From assembly GCA_018105865.1 (NCBI GenBank), contig CM030849.1, positions 1,837,013-1,901,012 of the forward strand: DNA of 64,000 bases, written 5' to 3'. This DNA comes from Metaphire vulgaris. Its lineage: Eukaryota > Annelida > Clitellata > Crassiclitellata > Megascolecidae. Shown piece after piece: positions 27,527 through 45,584 of the stretch (the stretch's first letter is position 1; every line of letters starts with the position of its first letter). The notes beneath the pieces were generated by a model. The model was not told where the DNA came from. It did not search any database and saw only the letters and a program-made list of their open reading frames with translations. The translations under genes and the position numbers were made by a program.

Positions 27527-29317
27527 GGCCATCGGCAATTTTTTTAGATTTCTAGACGGCACGCGTGCTGGATGGCGCCCCCAGACCCCCATGCTAGCCT
27601 ACCTAAATATTAAACTCTACATCCGCCTATATTCTACACTCCTAACACTCCCAACCCCCAACTCCCCAATTTGAGGGAGGTCGACACCCCCATATGGTAA
27701 TGTGACAATGGTGTGCATACAAAATGCATACTAATTAGCCCTGAACACCCCCAAATGGAGAAGTACACCTCCCCCACATTTTTCCGGATGACCTTTTTTG
27801 CTTGTCAGCCTTTTTCGGTAGAGACTTCCAAATTCACAATCCTACCATCAGAATCCTTAGAAATAACCACACACCCCAGATTTGTAGGGGGTCCGGGCGG
27901 ATTAGGTTAGGGTTTGGGTTGGATGGGAGCCCCTCCCAGGGCATTTCTTCCTGGCGCTGACAAGCAAAAAGGTCATCGCACCAGATTTTAAACTTCTAGG
28001 GGGGGCCGCAGGTAGACCTACCTACTCTATACGCGTTAATTAACACGGAACTTCCCTCGACAGATTAGTAAACGCAAACGCCGCCTAGTAATAGCGTTAC
28101 ACTCTCGTGCAAATTAACTTTGACAGAAGTAGACACTCTCTGAAACTAAGCAGACTCAAATCGATCTCAACTACGAAGCTGCAGAAGTTCCGATTGTAAG
28201 CGATTTAATTCGCTGGTAAAACGCCTTCGTTAGGCCTACTTAATCACAGTCAAGCTATATGATCCGCTTACAGTACAAACGTATTATACAGACGGTTCTG
28301 GCCAAGGTTCAAAATGACTGACACTGTCAAGAGCTGATTTATGGATTATGACCTGTATATCGATGACAATGCGTCTATCTATACCTGTATATTGACACTT
28401 TAATCCTAAGTAAGTAAGTAAGACATAATTTCTATAGCGCTGCCCGAAAGCGTGGCGCACTGCGCCATCTTATTCACGAGCGCTCAATTTGGGTAAATCC
28501 GCAATCCGTACTCCTTTGGTGGTCAATGTTGTAGATCCAGGTAGGCAGTCTTTATGGAGGATGATAACACGATTTGCGGGGGAATAGAATGCAAGGAAAT
28601 AGCAGGCCTAAGGATTTCGTCATAAGATTTTTTGGAAAGAATAGTTTTAAGTTGTTTTCGGAAAGTTTGTGGAGTCTGTTGGCCAATGGTGACTGATTTA
28701 TTGACTGACTGAAGAAAACCAGAGTCATTATTGATCTTTCGGATTTCCGACGGAAGATCATTCCAGAGACGAAGCGCAGTGTATTAGATCGACCGATCTG
28801 AGAGTTTCAGTGACGTGGCTGTTGACCGAATGAGTGTCAGGCTGACAGATGAACGAGTTGACCGCTTCGTTTGAATTGTAGGCCTAAAGAGATTACGAAG
28901 GTACGCGGGCTTTGAGAACTGGATGGCGTTGTAGGACAGGCATAGAATCTTGAAATGTAGACCTATCCATTCTGGAACTTTGAGCCAGTGAAGTAATTTC
29001 TTTAATTACTTACTTACTTCTTCCATTTTCAGCCTTTTTTGGCAAAGTTTATTGAGTTTTTCCTCCTATTTTCACCTCTTCTCCCACCAACTTTCTATGA
29101 ATTCATTTCACCCCCCCCCCTCACCAAGAGTCAAGAAATCTTGGAACCGTCACTGCTGATAGTGGCCGAAATGACCTGGAGAAAACCCCGGTTGCAAAAG
29201 ATCAGAAACGAAGGCATTTGATTTAAAGACAGCGTACATTCAGAATATTAACCAAAGCAAAAAGTAAATGTTTATTAAATTATTCGTATTCTGGAGTATT
29301 TAGCAGCAATCATGAAT

Positions 29318-29517
29318 CATGGGCGTCCGCAGAAATTTTTCCAGGGGAGGGGTGCAAAACAGGGTCTTGCGACGAAAGAAATTAAGAAATTTTCCAGGGG
29401 GTGCAAAACAAGGTTTTGTGACGAAAGAAACAAGTAATTTTACTTTTTCCATAACTCCACAATTTTTCAGGGGTGCAATGCAATTACACCCCCTTGCACC
29501 CCCTCCGGACGCCCATG
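29318..29517. mobile_element. Palindromic MITE, CATGGGCG(T/C)CCGC family
   Basis: About 200 bp bounded by CATGGGCGTCCGCAG and GGACGCCCATG. Relatives at 36957-37356 and 43685-43885 have GGGCGCCCGC / GCGGGCGCCC ends. Confidence 0.65.
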
Positions 29518-29671
29518 ACAGCAATAAAAGTTAATCGCAATGAACGTTAGTTTTGGTATTTCATATATATAGACAGTCCGGTCGATGCTTTTAGATGATT
29601 TAGATGATATGCTGTGATTTTTCAGCGATGATGTAGAATACTGCGTATGGATCAGTATAATGGTGTGCCTT

Positions 29672-35441
<5,770 letters not shown>

Positions 35442-35595
35442 CACTTAATAGGGCGTTTGAACTGTTTCTGTCGAAGGATCCGAATCTGTTTGGTAAATTA
35501 ACACATGAAATGCATGGTCATTAGATGTAAATGTAAAATTAATTTTAATTCGCAAAGTTATATTTTTTCGTATTTCGTTTCTTAAGCATTTTGCT

Positions 35596-35795
35596 CAGGG
35601 GCGTATGGACGAGGGGGGTATATCGGAATATATACCCCCTCCAAAAAATCCTACTACCTCAAAATTTTTTATTGGTTAGTAGCCGTTTTGTTCACATGTG
35701 GAACATTAGCATATGTTTTGATTTTGATTTTGAAATAGCATTGACTAGTTAAGGTATGTACCCCCTCCCAAATGAAATAACTGGCTACGCCGCTA
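35596..35795. mobile_element. CAGGGGCGTAGC-type MITE
   Basis: From CAGGGGCGTATGGACGAGGG to CTGGCTACGCCGCTA, about 200 bp, immediately left of the large transposon and upstream of MARC copy B. Confidence 0.6.
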
Positions 35796-36453
35796 AGTTC
35801 AGCAGCCTCACGTGAAAAGCTTCCCAATCAACACAGTTTGTTGGGCCATTGCAGGGCCGACGCGTGTAAGTGCGGGCCACATCGCGATATTGGCCGAAGA
35901 CCGGCCAACAGTTTTATTCCCACGACGGGCCAATGAATCCTACCCAGCCGCGGCCAGTGGACGCTTAATGCATACCGGCGTAGTAATACGCTCTATAGTT
36001 CCGGTGCACTATTTTAGCTGTTTATTCAATGGTAAGTCAATACATAAGGCAAATTATTTTCTTAAAGTTAGAGTTAATTATAATATAAGGTTTTATAAAT
36101 TAAATGAGTTCATCCTTGTTGTGAATAACACTTAATCATAACTTTTGGAAGTTTTTGTAATTCAAATAAATGTTACTGCGGGACTGATATATGGCCGCTC
36201 TGCCGCTCTCGTTAAACGTTGTGAAGTAAGTTGAATTAATTCTTGTAACAAGTTCATTTTAAAAATAAATTTTGTAGTTCAATTGTCTGCATTTAATGTG
36301 CGAGTGGTGAACTTTGTAATTTGAGGCTTCCTTTGAAACTTGACGTGGCTCTTACAACATTTAGCATGATTTAACGTGGCGCTGTGTGAAAGCCACTTGG
36401 CTCCGTCAGCCTGATCCAGGACTCTGCCATGCTATGCGCTGTCGCGTTGGCGT

Positions 36454-36456
<3 letters not shown>

Positions 36457-36512
<56 letters not shown>
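36457..36512. repeat. (TA)n microsatellite
   Basis: About 28 TA dinucleotides. A second run of similar type is at about 36768-36842. Confidence 0.95.
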
Positions 36513-36516
<4 letters not shown>

Positions 36517-36760
36517 TGGTGAAAGTAAGGGAACGCGGGGGAACTAAGTTCCCCACCTTTTTTTGGACCATGAAAATTTTTCCTCATAATTTTTCAATAT
36601 TTGTTCCAATATTGTAAAAAGCACCTTGTTACTTGTTGCAAAACCATTAAGCTAAGATTTAAAAAGCGCTACAGAAATGTAAATGATGGCTACCCATAGT
36701 TCGTTAGGATTAGGGTTAGGGATAGAGTTCCCCACCTTCTTTCACAGACTTCAGACTTTC

Positions 36761-36845
<85 letters not shown>

Positions 36846-36956
36846 GTGATCTATAATTATAATTGTGGAGGGGTGGGCAGAAACTGGCGATTAGAACCCA
36901 TTGCTTGCTGGATCAGCAGCAAGCAAAAACTTTAGGTCTATCTTTATTGGATATCA

Positions 36957-37356
36957 TGGGCGCCCGCACATAGGGGCAAGAGGGGGAACTTGCCCCCCCT
37001 GTAAAATAAAAATACCAATATTTCACATTGAATTAAAAAAGCTTGCTAAACTATTAACCGTTACCCGTTACCATTGTATTAAAATGTGTTTGCCCCTCCT
37101 GGAAAAGTTTCTGTGATGCACAGTCCCATCCCCATCCAGAGGTGATGATTTTTAAATACTGGTGAGGACCTTTTTTTGCTTGTGACCACATTTCAGAAGG
37201 AAGATGACCTTTTTTTGCTTGTGACCACATTTCAGAAGGAAGATGACCTTTTCCTATTTTTTGCTTGTCAAGATTATTAGTTATTAGGGGGGATTTTTTG
37301 TGCACCGTGACCATTGTGTTTTGCCCCCTCCTGGAAAAATTTTTGCGGGCGCCCAT
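36957..37356. mobile_element. GGGCGCCCGC-type palindromic MITE inside the transposon
   Basis: Ends ATGGGCGCCCGCACATAGG and GCGGGCGCCCAT. The first 150 bases match 43685-43850 in the same orientation (GGGGCAAGAG, CTTGCCCCCC, ATACCAATATTTCACA). It contains three GCTTGTGACC/GCTTGTCAAG words. Confidence 0.65.
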
Positions 37357-37482
37357 GTTGAATATGCATGTTAGTTTGGGTTGTTTAATCACAGATGTAG
37401 TGCAACTCCGTTTAGCTGCAGTGCTTATATCTTCTGTACTGTGTTTTAGTTGTTTTTTACTTGTTAAACTGACTTAATCGAC

Positions 37483-39575
37483 ATGTCCAGTCATAGCAAG
37501 ACAACCAGCCAGCGTTATTGGTCAGTATATCGCCATGCACAGAGACAAACACAGCTTGATTTGCTTGAACTGTGCAAACCAGACGACTTTAATACTGGAG
37601 ATCAGCAAGCCACCAGTCGAGTAGATAGAGGTATTGAAGATGTCGAATATCCAACTACAAGTCATGAGTCACTTGACAACATTTACAGTTCAAAAAAGCA
37701 CTCTAATGCTGCAGAGAATGATATTGATAACTGGGGTTGGAACTGTTTGAATTCTGATGACGAAATACCATACCTTTCAGATAGTGAATCTAACTGCTCA
37801 CGATGGAGCGATAATGATAGTGATGACTCATCATTAGCAAATGACTTAGTAAATTGGAGTTTAGAGTTCAATATAACACATGCTGCAGTAAGCAAAGTAC
37901 TCAAAATTCTAAAACCACACCACCCTTCATTGCCACGTGATGCTCGAACGCTCTTGCAAACACCACGACAGGTTGCAGTTAGTAATTGTGGTGAAGGTGA
38001 ATATGTGCACTGTGGATTAATAAAAACCTTGAAATCGCTACTGAATGACTGCTTTGTTGTTGACAACCAAGAGATTGAACTGCAGTTTAATATAGATGGC
38101 TTGCCTCTGTATAAGTCATCAAATCGCCAACTGTGGCCGATATTATGTCTGATTAAACAACCTAAATTTGAAAAACCATTTGTTGTTGGCATTTTCAGTG
38201 GCACTACTAAACCACCATTAAGTTTTTGGGTGAGTTTGTTGATGAATTAAAGGAACTGCTCTCTGATGGTCTTATGCTGGACAGGGCAGACATTCGTGTT
38301 GTTGTTCATAGTTTTGTATGTGACGCCCCTGCCCGAGCGTTTGTCAAATGTGTTAAGATGCATTCGGGTTACTCGAGTTGTGAGAAGTGTGACCAGCGTG
38401 GTGAGTGGGATAAGAAGGTCATATTCACATGCCAGGAAGGCAAATTGCGAACTGATGAAGGGTTCAGAATCGAACTGATGAGGATCATCACTTGCCCAAT
38501 AAGATTTCTCCATTAGCTTCATTACCTGTTGGAATGGTGTCTCAGTTTCCTCTTGACCCAATGCACCTGTTGTATCTAGGAGTTACAAGAAGGCTGCTGT
38601 TGACATGGATCTGTGGTTGTGACAAATCACCAGTGAAATTACCAGAAAACATTGTTACTGATTTATCAAAGCATATGTTACTGTTAGGACAATACATACC
38701 AAGTGAATTTTGTCGTCGTCCAAGAAGTCTTTCCGAAATTGACAGATGGAAGGCCACTGAATTCCGTTTCTTTCTGTTGTATGGCGTGTGTGGTAGTTTT
38801 GAAACATGCTCTTTGTGAACAGCTGTATAAACATTTCCTGTTACTTTTTGTTGCTGTCACCATATTGTCTAGCAGTAAACTGTGCCAGATGTTCGTCGAT
38901 TATGCTGATGGTCTATTGAAGGCCTTTGTGCGTGGTGTAGCTGAACTTTATGGTAAAAAGGTTGTGGTTTATAACATTCACGGACTTCTGCACATAGCAA
39001 ATGATGCTAAGCATTACGGCTGTTTGGAAAATTTCAGTTCTTTCTGTTACGAGAACCAGTTAAAGGACATAAAAAAGCTTGTACGCAAGAGAAACCTGCC
39101 ACTGCAGCAAATTGCACGAAGACTTGTTGAGTGTGAACTTAATAACACAACTCTCACAGTGCAAACTGTGCAGAATGGGGATTGCGTTCTATCAAGAGTT
39201 CACAGCAGAGGTCCCATGCCTGATGGATTTACAAATCTGAAGCAATATCATAAGTTCGAACATGGAACACTACGCATCAGTTTAAGCCTACGTGACAGTT
39301 GTGTCCAGTTGGACGATAAATCGTTGGTTGTGGTAAAAAATATTTTGCACGATGAGAACCATAACATTACATATATAGTTTATAGGAAATTCAGAACCGT
39401 CGATGATCTGTTTATTTATCCATTATGTTCAAGCAGTCTTGGAATATACAGATTATCAAATCTTGAAAATGAGTATTCTATATGCAAGTCCGAACACATA
39501 TCCAACAAATATGTGCTGCTGCCAGTAAACATGGACCAGACTGAGTTTGCAGCCTTGCCACTTTTACACCTGTAA
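37483..39575 (+). pseudogene. CACTA/EnSpm (TNP2-like) transposase, three frame changes
   Basis: The ATG at 37483 opens an acidic N-terminus (LNSDDEIPYLSDSESNCSRW), then typical TNP2-like motifs: QFNIDGLPLYKSSNRQLWPI (about 38090-38145), GIFSGTTKPP, FVDELKELLSDG, SFVCDAPARAFVKC, SGYSSCEKCDQRGEW (zinc-binding-like Cys pair), SQFPLDPMHLLYLGV (about 38540-38585) and NIHGLLHIANDAKHYG (about 38970-39020). Continuity needs three frame changes: a missing base near 38223-38228 (T run), a missing base near 38468-38472 and an extra base near 38785-38795. The stop is at 39573-39575. No intron is needed. In CACTA elements this protein cuts and joins the element ends. This copy looks dead. Confidence 0.8.
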
Positions 39576-39665
39576 TTCTCTGCATGTTTATCTGTTCGCT
39601 GTTGTGTATAAAAGTGTGAGCCGTATGAACAATTCGGTTTCTATGAATTACAGAACATTTGAGAT

Positions 39666-42600
39666 ATGTTTTACGTGGTGGCATTCCTGGACGATTCGGT
39701 GGAAGTGGTGCCTAATAATTGGCTGTCTGACTGTGGAACATGGTGTCATTGGCCACCTTTCAGAGGTCAAGCTATGACAGATGCCATATGCCAGAAAAAA
39801 GTGCCAGACCACCGATGGAAGAAAGCTGAAATCAAGAAAATAATGAGAAAATGTGGTATGTTTTATAGGGCTATCATTGTAATTTGCAAGTGCTCAAATA
39901 TGCAGTTGCTATATACACCTGTATCTTTCAGTATTTTTGTGGATATGTGTTGCTTTAGTGTTTGTTGGCTTTTTATTTACCATGATGTCCATTTTTCAAC
40001 TTCCACTGTTACTTGTTTCGGGCAAATACTTTATTATTCAGGAATGAAGCCAGGTATAATTTGAGAATGTTTATTGAACTGTTGTGTTTTAAAATGTAAA
40101 CAGTATGAACAACCTTTCTATGAGTTCAGAAAGTCTTGAATAATATAATTTAATTTTTATTGGAAAGACGTTACAAAATTGCAATGAATTACATTGCTTT
40201 TAGCAATTTACATGCAAAGTGTATTTTATTATGTGTGGTTAGAAACATTCAAAATCGCCAACAAAAGGCTAATGATGCTGTGTTGACGTCTGACTTATCT
40301 ACGACAACTGATGCTAACACAGATGTTGATGAACGGCCAATTTATAAAAGAGCTGTACGAAAGCCAGCAACATATTCCCCACAAACTTGTGCTAAAATTC
40401 ACAAATGTGCCACCGAAAAGTCTGTGCTAAAATCACCAAGGCCATTAACAGCAGAGGCACTGGCAATTGAAAATTTACCCCTAATTCCACTTGCATTGTC
40501 ACCTTCAGCAACTTTGGCAGAGACTCCAGGTGCTTCTTTTAAAGCTACCCATTCTCCTTGCAGTAAACTTGCACTACCGACAACAGATGGGCAGAAATTA
40601 TCAAAACACACTACAGTTGCAATGTCAAGGACAGTCGACGATACACTTGTCATGTTTGGAACACAGAGTGAAGAAGTGGAAGGCACAGCAGAAATGATTG
40701 AACAGCATTGTTCCCCTCGGCACATTCCAGACCAGACAAGTACAGTTTCTGCTACTGCTGCCATTGCACATAGCTTGATAACTAGAACCTCGCCACATAC
40801 ATCAAATCTGATGACGGAGCGTCATGTTGTGGTTGCAACAGTCACCACGACAGCAGAGACAGGCATATCACAAAGAACTAAACAACATTTTACCCCTCGG
40901 TCTACCCGTCATCCCATTCAAGACTTAAGGAGTAAGGTTGCTGATGCTTCTTCTGCTGGACGTTGTTTGATTAATAGAACGTCTCCACGTAGATCAAATC
41001 TCACAATTGATACACCAGTTGCTGGGACAGTGCGACAAGGTGAAACTGTCAGTGGCTGTAAGTACTTATTTGTTAATTCATTGCCACTGCACACTGAGTG
41101 TCCTAATAGATTAGCTATTGTTAACACTGCTGATTGCATCAGCATTGTTGTAATCAGTCGATTTAACTCTTGCCAAGGTTTTTCTGCTTCTAGTGATCGT
41201 TGTTATTGTTGTCAATGATAATCATCAAAGTATGGGGCCGTCCATATAGTCCGTACGCAAAAAAGGCATATTTTGACCCCCCTGACCACTGTACATTCCC
41301 CCTATGTGTGTACGTACAAATTAGCAACCCTCCCCACACTGAAAATTAATTTTTGGCCATAGTCAGAGAGCATTTCTTTACTATTAAATTTAATTTTTGA
41401 ATATCATATTTAAATAACTGTGGGAACAATACTAGGACCCTTTGTTTGACTGTGAGAAAGTTATTGTGTTAAAATCAAATGTTTGTGTGAATATACCTAT
41501 TTATAAGTTTCAAATTTGCGTGTACGTACAAATTCAGTCGTGATCCCCCCTCCCGTACGCTTCCATATGCCAAATCGCCTAAACCTCAACCTCCCCTCCC
41601 CCTCTGTGCGTACACACTATATGGACGGCATCTATCGTAAAGTCGTGTCAATGTATCGCTGATAGGTATGGACTTGCATGAGAATATGTCATGCTTATGT
41701 ACAGCCAGTTAGTGCAAAATATTGTTAAATGGGCTAAAAGTTAGAAATGATGGCCTGTAGTTTAACAGCATTCAATGTCTACTGGTCCAACAGATGCATT
41801 ATACAAATATAAGGAATTGTTTGAATAGACACAATTGGCATTATCTACAGTTGGTTAACGGTAATTTTAAAAGCATTTTACTCTTTTTTCTTATATATCA
41901 ACATGCTGTCCAGTACTGTTGTGGATATGTGTTGTTCCAGCATTTGTTACCTCTGAAGAGTACCGTATGATTTTGGCAAAATTAAATCAATTGATTCCAA
42001 AATTGAGATATTGTCGCGGGGCGTCACTACACTTGTCAACAGAGGTGGAACAAGAGGCAGCAGCTTGGAAGTTCCCACTATGCCTGAAGGAATGAAACTG
42101 CCAGCCGATACAGTCAAAGATTTGAAGGATGCAGCATCTTTTGTCAAGCAGAATGAGCGAGCAGGACGAAGCTTGGTTAGATGGTGTTAATTTTATTAAC
42201 TGGTTCAGTCAGATCCAGGTTGAGTGTGCCCCCACATAATATCTCTGATGTTTATTTCTGAATAAATATTCAGATGTTTATCTCTGAATGGGCCTCCTGT
42301 TACCCTATTTGAGCCATTTAAATATGCAAAATTCGGCTTATGTCTCAAATAACATCAAGATATACTCCGCCAGGAACATTGAACATGCCAGTAGGGCCCA
42401 AAATTTTTACTTTAACCCATGATATCATGTATAGGATGAGTGTGTACATGACCTAGTAAAATGTGATGTACTTTATAAAGGTTTACCTGGAACTGTTTAG
42501 GCAAGATACTTGTCCACGTTTGGAGCCACAACTATCACTGATACAGTCAATGGTATGATGAAGGCAATCATGACGAATGAATTGTCCCGCCAATTCAACT

Positions 42601-43501
42601 GGACTGGAAACCGGGGAAAGCACAGCTTCCAAGCACTGGGATTGTCACCTTCCATATGTGGTATATGAACTCTTTATTTTCTTTGCAGATTTCAGATAAC
42701 AGTGGTTGTGTGTGTTTGTGTACAGACAAACTCTATTTATGGGCTTAAAGCAACACAAAGTGATTTGCAGTTATGTGTAGGAAGTTGGTTAAACTACCGG
42801 TAACAGACTATGCACCATATTGATTCCAGAGCAGCAAGCGAAATTCTAAATACACCAAACTCAAAGAAAGCATGTATTATATTACTGCTCACCCAAATAT
42901 ATGCTGATGTCAGGCTTCATATTAAATTGACCAGTGCCAATATTGCTGTTATGTCTTCTGTTGTAATTAATTGCTTGTATTGTGCAGCTCCTTCAGTCAC
43001 TGTTGAGACCAGTGGCAGGCTTCTAGTGCAGGCTTCTAGTTACTTGTAAATACATTGATAAACTTGCTTGAGATACCAGTCAGTAGCAGCTATGGCTGGT
43101 ATGATCTAAAGCAGACACACCTTCTTAGTGTGACTTAGTGTGAGCAGTTTAGCATGTTTGCCATAGTGACAAATCATCTAGAATGCAAGTTTAAAGTAAA
43201 TATTACATGATGTATTATTGAAAAACACAATTTATTTGTTTCTAAAATCAACAGTAATCGATGTCTCAATGCTGTTGTCAAATTCGCAGATGCTGTGCGA
43301 ATTAACGAACCGACGAGAGATACCGTCAACAGGCTGACCGAAGATAAAATTAAGGTCTGGCTGAGACAGGCGCGGGACAGAGATGGTGGTCGGAAACGTC
43401 GTTTTCTGACTGCTGCTGCAAAGCAGTCATCTGATAAAAGACGTTTTGAACAACTTCCCACAGACCAAGAGTCTGACAACAGTGTCGAATCTGATAACTG
43501 A
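39666..43501 (+). pseudogene. DUF4806-domain protein, second gene of the transposon (5 exons)
   Basis: Exons: 39666-39855, 40243-41057, 41941-42175, 42501-42660, 43290-43501 (TGA), all with AG/GT borders. Exon 1 encodes MFYVVAFLDDSVEVVPNNW and CHWPPFRGQAM, the N-terminal module common in DUF4806 proteins. Exon 2 is a long Ser/Thr/Pro-rich linker with an internal repeat (ITRTSPHTSNLM, INRTSPRRSNLT). Exon 3 ends TVKDLKDAASFVKQNE. Exon 4 gives the DUF4806 core (RYLSTFGATTITDTVN, QFNWTGNRGKHSFQALGL). Exon 5 has a basic tail (GGRKRRFLTAAAKQS). Exons 2 and 3 are each one base short of the length required by their splice phases (near 40258 and 41990), so this copy carries two frameshifts. Function is unknown. 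By position it could be an accessory DNA-binding protein like TnpA; that is inference. Confidence 0.75.
41234..41629. mobile_element. MITE with CCATATAGT-CGTACGC ends in DUF4806-gene intron 2
   Basis: Ends GGGGCCGTCCATATAGTCCG and CACTATATGGACGGC are inverted. A relative lies at 56237-56372 and fragments occur at 12731-12770 and 18385-18412. Confidence 0.65.
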
Positions 43502-43684
43502 CCTACAGCTTCTGTTAAAACAATGTCACATATTTAAATTACCATATAATGAAGAAATTGTTTAGAACTGGTCATTTTATTAAAATTAGTTGTTGTTTTG
43601 GACTTTCAATTTGACTAGTTTTCATTGCTTTTTGGCAGACATTAATTGTAGCCTTTTTTACTGTGCAGTCTGCAGCTGACCCCA

Positions 43685-43885
43685 TGCATGCCCGCACATT
43701 GGGGCAAGAGATGACACTTGCCCCCCTCCTGGAAAATGCAAATACCAATATTTCACACTAAAATTTGAAAACCTTGATAAAAATATTAACCGTGATGTTT
43801 TTGCCCCTCCTGGAAAAATTTATGTTGCATAACCGTGATCATTGTTTTGCTCCTCCTGGCGAAAATTCTGCGGGTGCCCATGGCT
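43685..43885. mobile_element. GGGCGCCCGC-type palindromic MITE, second copy inside the transposon
   Basis: Matches 36957-37356 in the same orientation and ends GCGGGTGCCCATGG. Lies just 3' of the DUF4806 gene. Confidence 0.65.
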
Positions 43886-44145
43886 GTAACCAATTAGTAA
43901 GCAAACTTAATATCTGTTAAAGAGATTTCATTGTCGTTTTGGCTTGTATTTTTATAACATCTATACCAGTAAATCAGTTGAGACTGTAGATGGCAATCAA
44001 TAATTTTCATATATTTTTGTTGTCAGATCTGATCAATAATTGATATTGGCTGTTAAAATGTTGTACCACTTATGTGAAAGTGATGTTAGCATTATTTTTT
44101 GTTCAAAAATTGTCACAGCAATTATGTTGATACACGTATCACAAT

Positions 44146-44477
44146 CAGTGTTTATTCTAGCCATCTTGACATTGGGGGATTTAGAAATGTTTGGGGGGAA
44201 GGTCTGAGTCTCCAAAAACCTTGACAAGCAAAGAAAAAGATCATCCATCCATCCTTCCTAATATTCTTTACCCTTCTCAAATGCCCTGGCAACCAAATAA
44301 ATTGTCATCATTCTTACATTTTGCCCTCTCAAAAAATGCCCCCCCAATCCTCACACTTTTGGGTGGGAAATTTCAATTCCCATACAACATTTAAAAAAAA
44401 AATTTTTGTGGGGGGGGAATTATAAAACTTTGGGTGGGGGAATTCCCCCCCCCCAGAGAAGGCCTAGAATAAACACT
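44146..44477. mobile_element. hAT-like MITE, CAGTGTTTATTCTAG ends
   Basis: About 332 bp with inverted ends CAGTGTTTATTCTAG / CTAGAATAAACACT and a perfect 8-bp target duplication ATCACAAT (44138-44145 and 44478-44485). Nested in the large transposon. Relatives at 813-988 and 10836-11007. Confidence 0.85.
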
Positions 44478-44638
44478 ATCACAATTGATCATCGGTCTTG
44501 CTTTGTAAGTTGTATGCTGACTATGTTTGTCATCGATTTTTTAAGAAATTAATACTGCATGTTGTGTTTTAGAAGTGAAGGGTTTGAGAGTTTATATATG
44601 GTAGGATGGTGCAGTATTATATGCTGGCCCATTGAAGG

Positions 44639-45002
44639 GCCATTAAAGGCCAGCTGAAGGCCGGATACAGATACGAACTGAGGGCCCTTTGATGGCCGGG
44701 CATGTAGGACCTTTATAGGACCAATTTGCAAAATCTATGAGGGCCCACTGCAGATATGAATTGAGGGCCCTTTGATGGCCCGACATGCAGGGCCTTTATA
44801 GGGCCAATTTGCAAAATCTATGAGGGCCCACTGCAGATATGAATTGAGGGCCCTTTGATGGCCCGACATGCAGGGCCTTTATAGGGCCAATTTGCAAAAT
44901 CTATGAGGGCCCACTGCAGATATGAACTGAGGGCCCTTTGAGGGCCCGACATGTAGGGCCTTTATAGGACCAATTTGCAAAATCTTTGAGGGCCCACTGC
45001 AG
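44639..45002. repeat. 83-bp subterminal tandem array of the transposon
   Basis: Four units of 83 bp (CCAATTTGCA starts at 44721, 44804, 44887, 44970), each with several GGGCC words and GAGGGCCCACTGCAGATATG. It lies 60-440 bases inside the right inverted repeat. CACTA elements carry subterminal transposase-binding arrays in this position. Confidence 0.9.
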
Positions 45003-45081
45003 AAAAATAACAATTATTGACATTGGCCCCTCAAAAAAAAATTCATTGGCCATATGATAGGGCCAACAAACTGTGTTGATT

Positions 45082-45137
<56 letters not shown>

Positions 45138-45584
45138 CAATATATCTAATATAATATGTGAATAACATTTGTATAATGCATATAGCCTAATAAATTATGC
45201 ACTGTACATATATAATATATAACAATAGATACCCCAAATTTTATACCCCCAATCAAATTTCTGGCTACGCCCCTGATTTTGCCCATAGACCTATGCTTTC
45301 ATTGGCTGTAGCACGTTTACCGGTATATATAATGCCTGTACATCATAGCTGTACGAGTGTATACACTATACAGTATATGTCATAAAATACGCACCAGCCT
45401 ACACACTTTTAACTTTAACAGTAGGCCTATAAACACTCATTGAAACTAACCATACATCAATTAATTAACTATAGAGTAGGCCTAACAAAAATTACCAATT
45501 GTACTCTGTAAATTCGCTGCCCGAAACGCCCTTCGTTACTTATGGGCTCATGCAATAACCTACTTTAGAAAGTCTTTAGGTGGT

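Larger units (their letters stand above)
27016..29671. other. Spacer between the two MARC copies
   Basis: Holds a MITE with ends CAGTGGCGGTTCCA / TGGAACCGCCATTG (27217-27526), a partial relative near 29037-29153, a relative of the CAGGGATATTT family near 27620-27860, a retroposon with CTATAGCGC at 28421-28540, an unclassified repeat at about 28540-28990, and a GGGCGTCCGC palindromic element at 29318-29517. No gene recognised. The promoter of copy A should lie at the left end but no core motif was identified. Confidence 0.6.
35824..45083 (+). mobile_element. 9.26-kb two-gene CACTA/EnSpm-like DNA transposon
   Basis: Bounded by a perfect 21-bp inverted repeat (35824-35844 starting CCAATCAACACAGTTTG; 45063-45083 is its exact reverse complement). 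Just inside both ends the sequence is full of GGCC/GGGCC words, and the right end carries an 83-bp tandem array. Two genes point rightward: a TNP2-like transposase (37483-39575) and a DUF4806-domain protein (39666-43501). Nested MITEs lie at 36957-37356, 41234-41629, 43685-43885 and 44146-44477, and TA microsatellites at 36457-36512 and 36768-36842. The usual 2-3 bp target duplication is not clear (TTC on the left, TTT on the right). Multiple frame changes indicate an inactive copy. Assignment to the CACTA superfamily rests on the transposase motifs and CACAG within the ends, not on a database match. Confidence 0.8.

Noticed and set aside
44639..45002. CRISPR-like array
   Set aside because: The units are contiguous 83-bp tandem repeats with no unique spacers, in a eukaryotic transposon.
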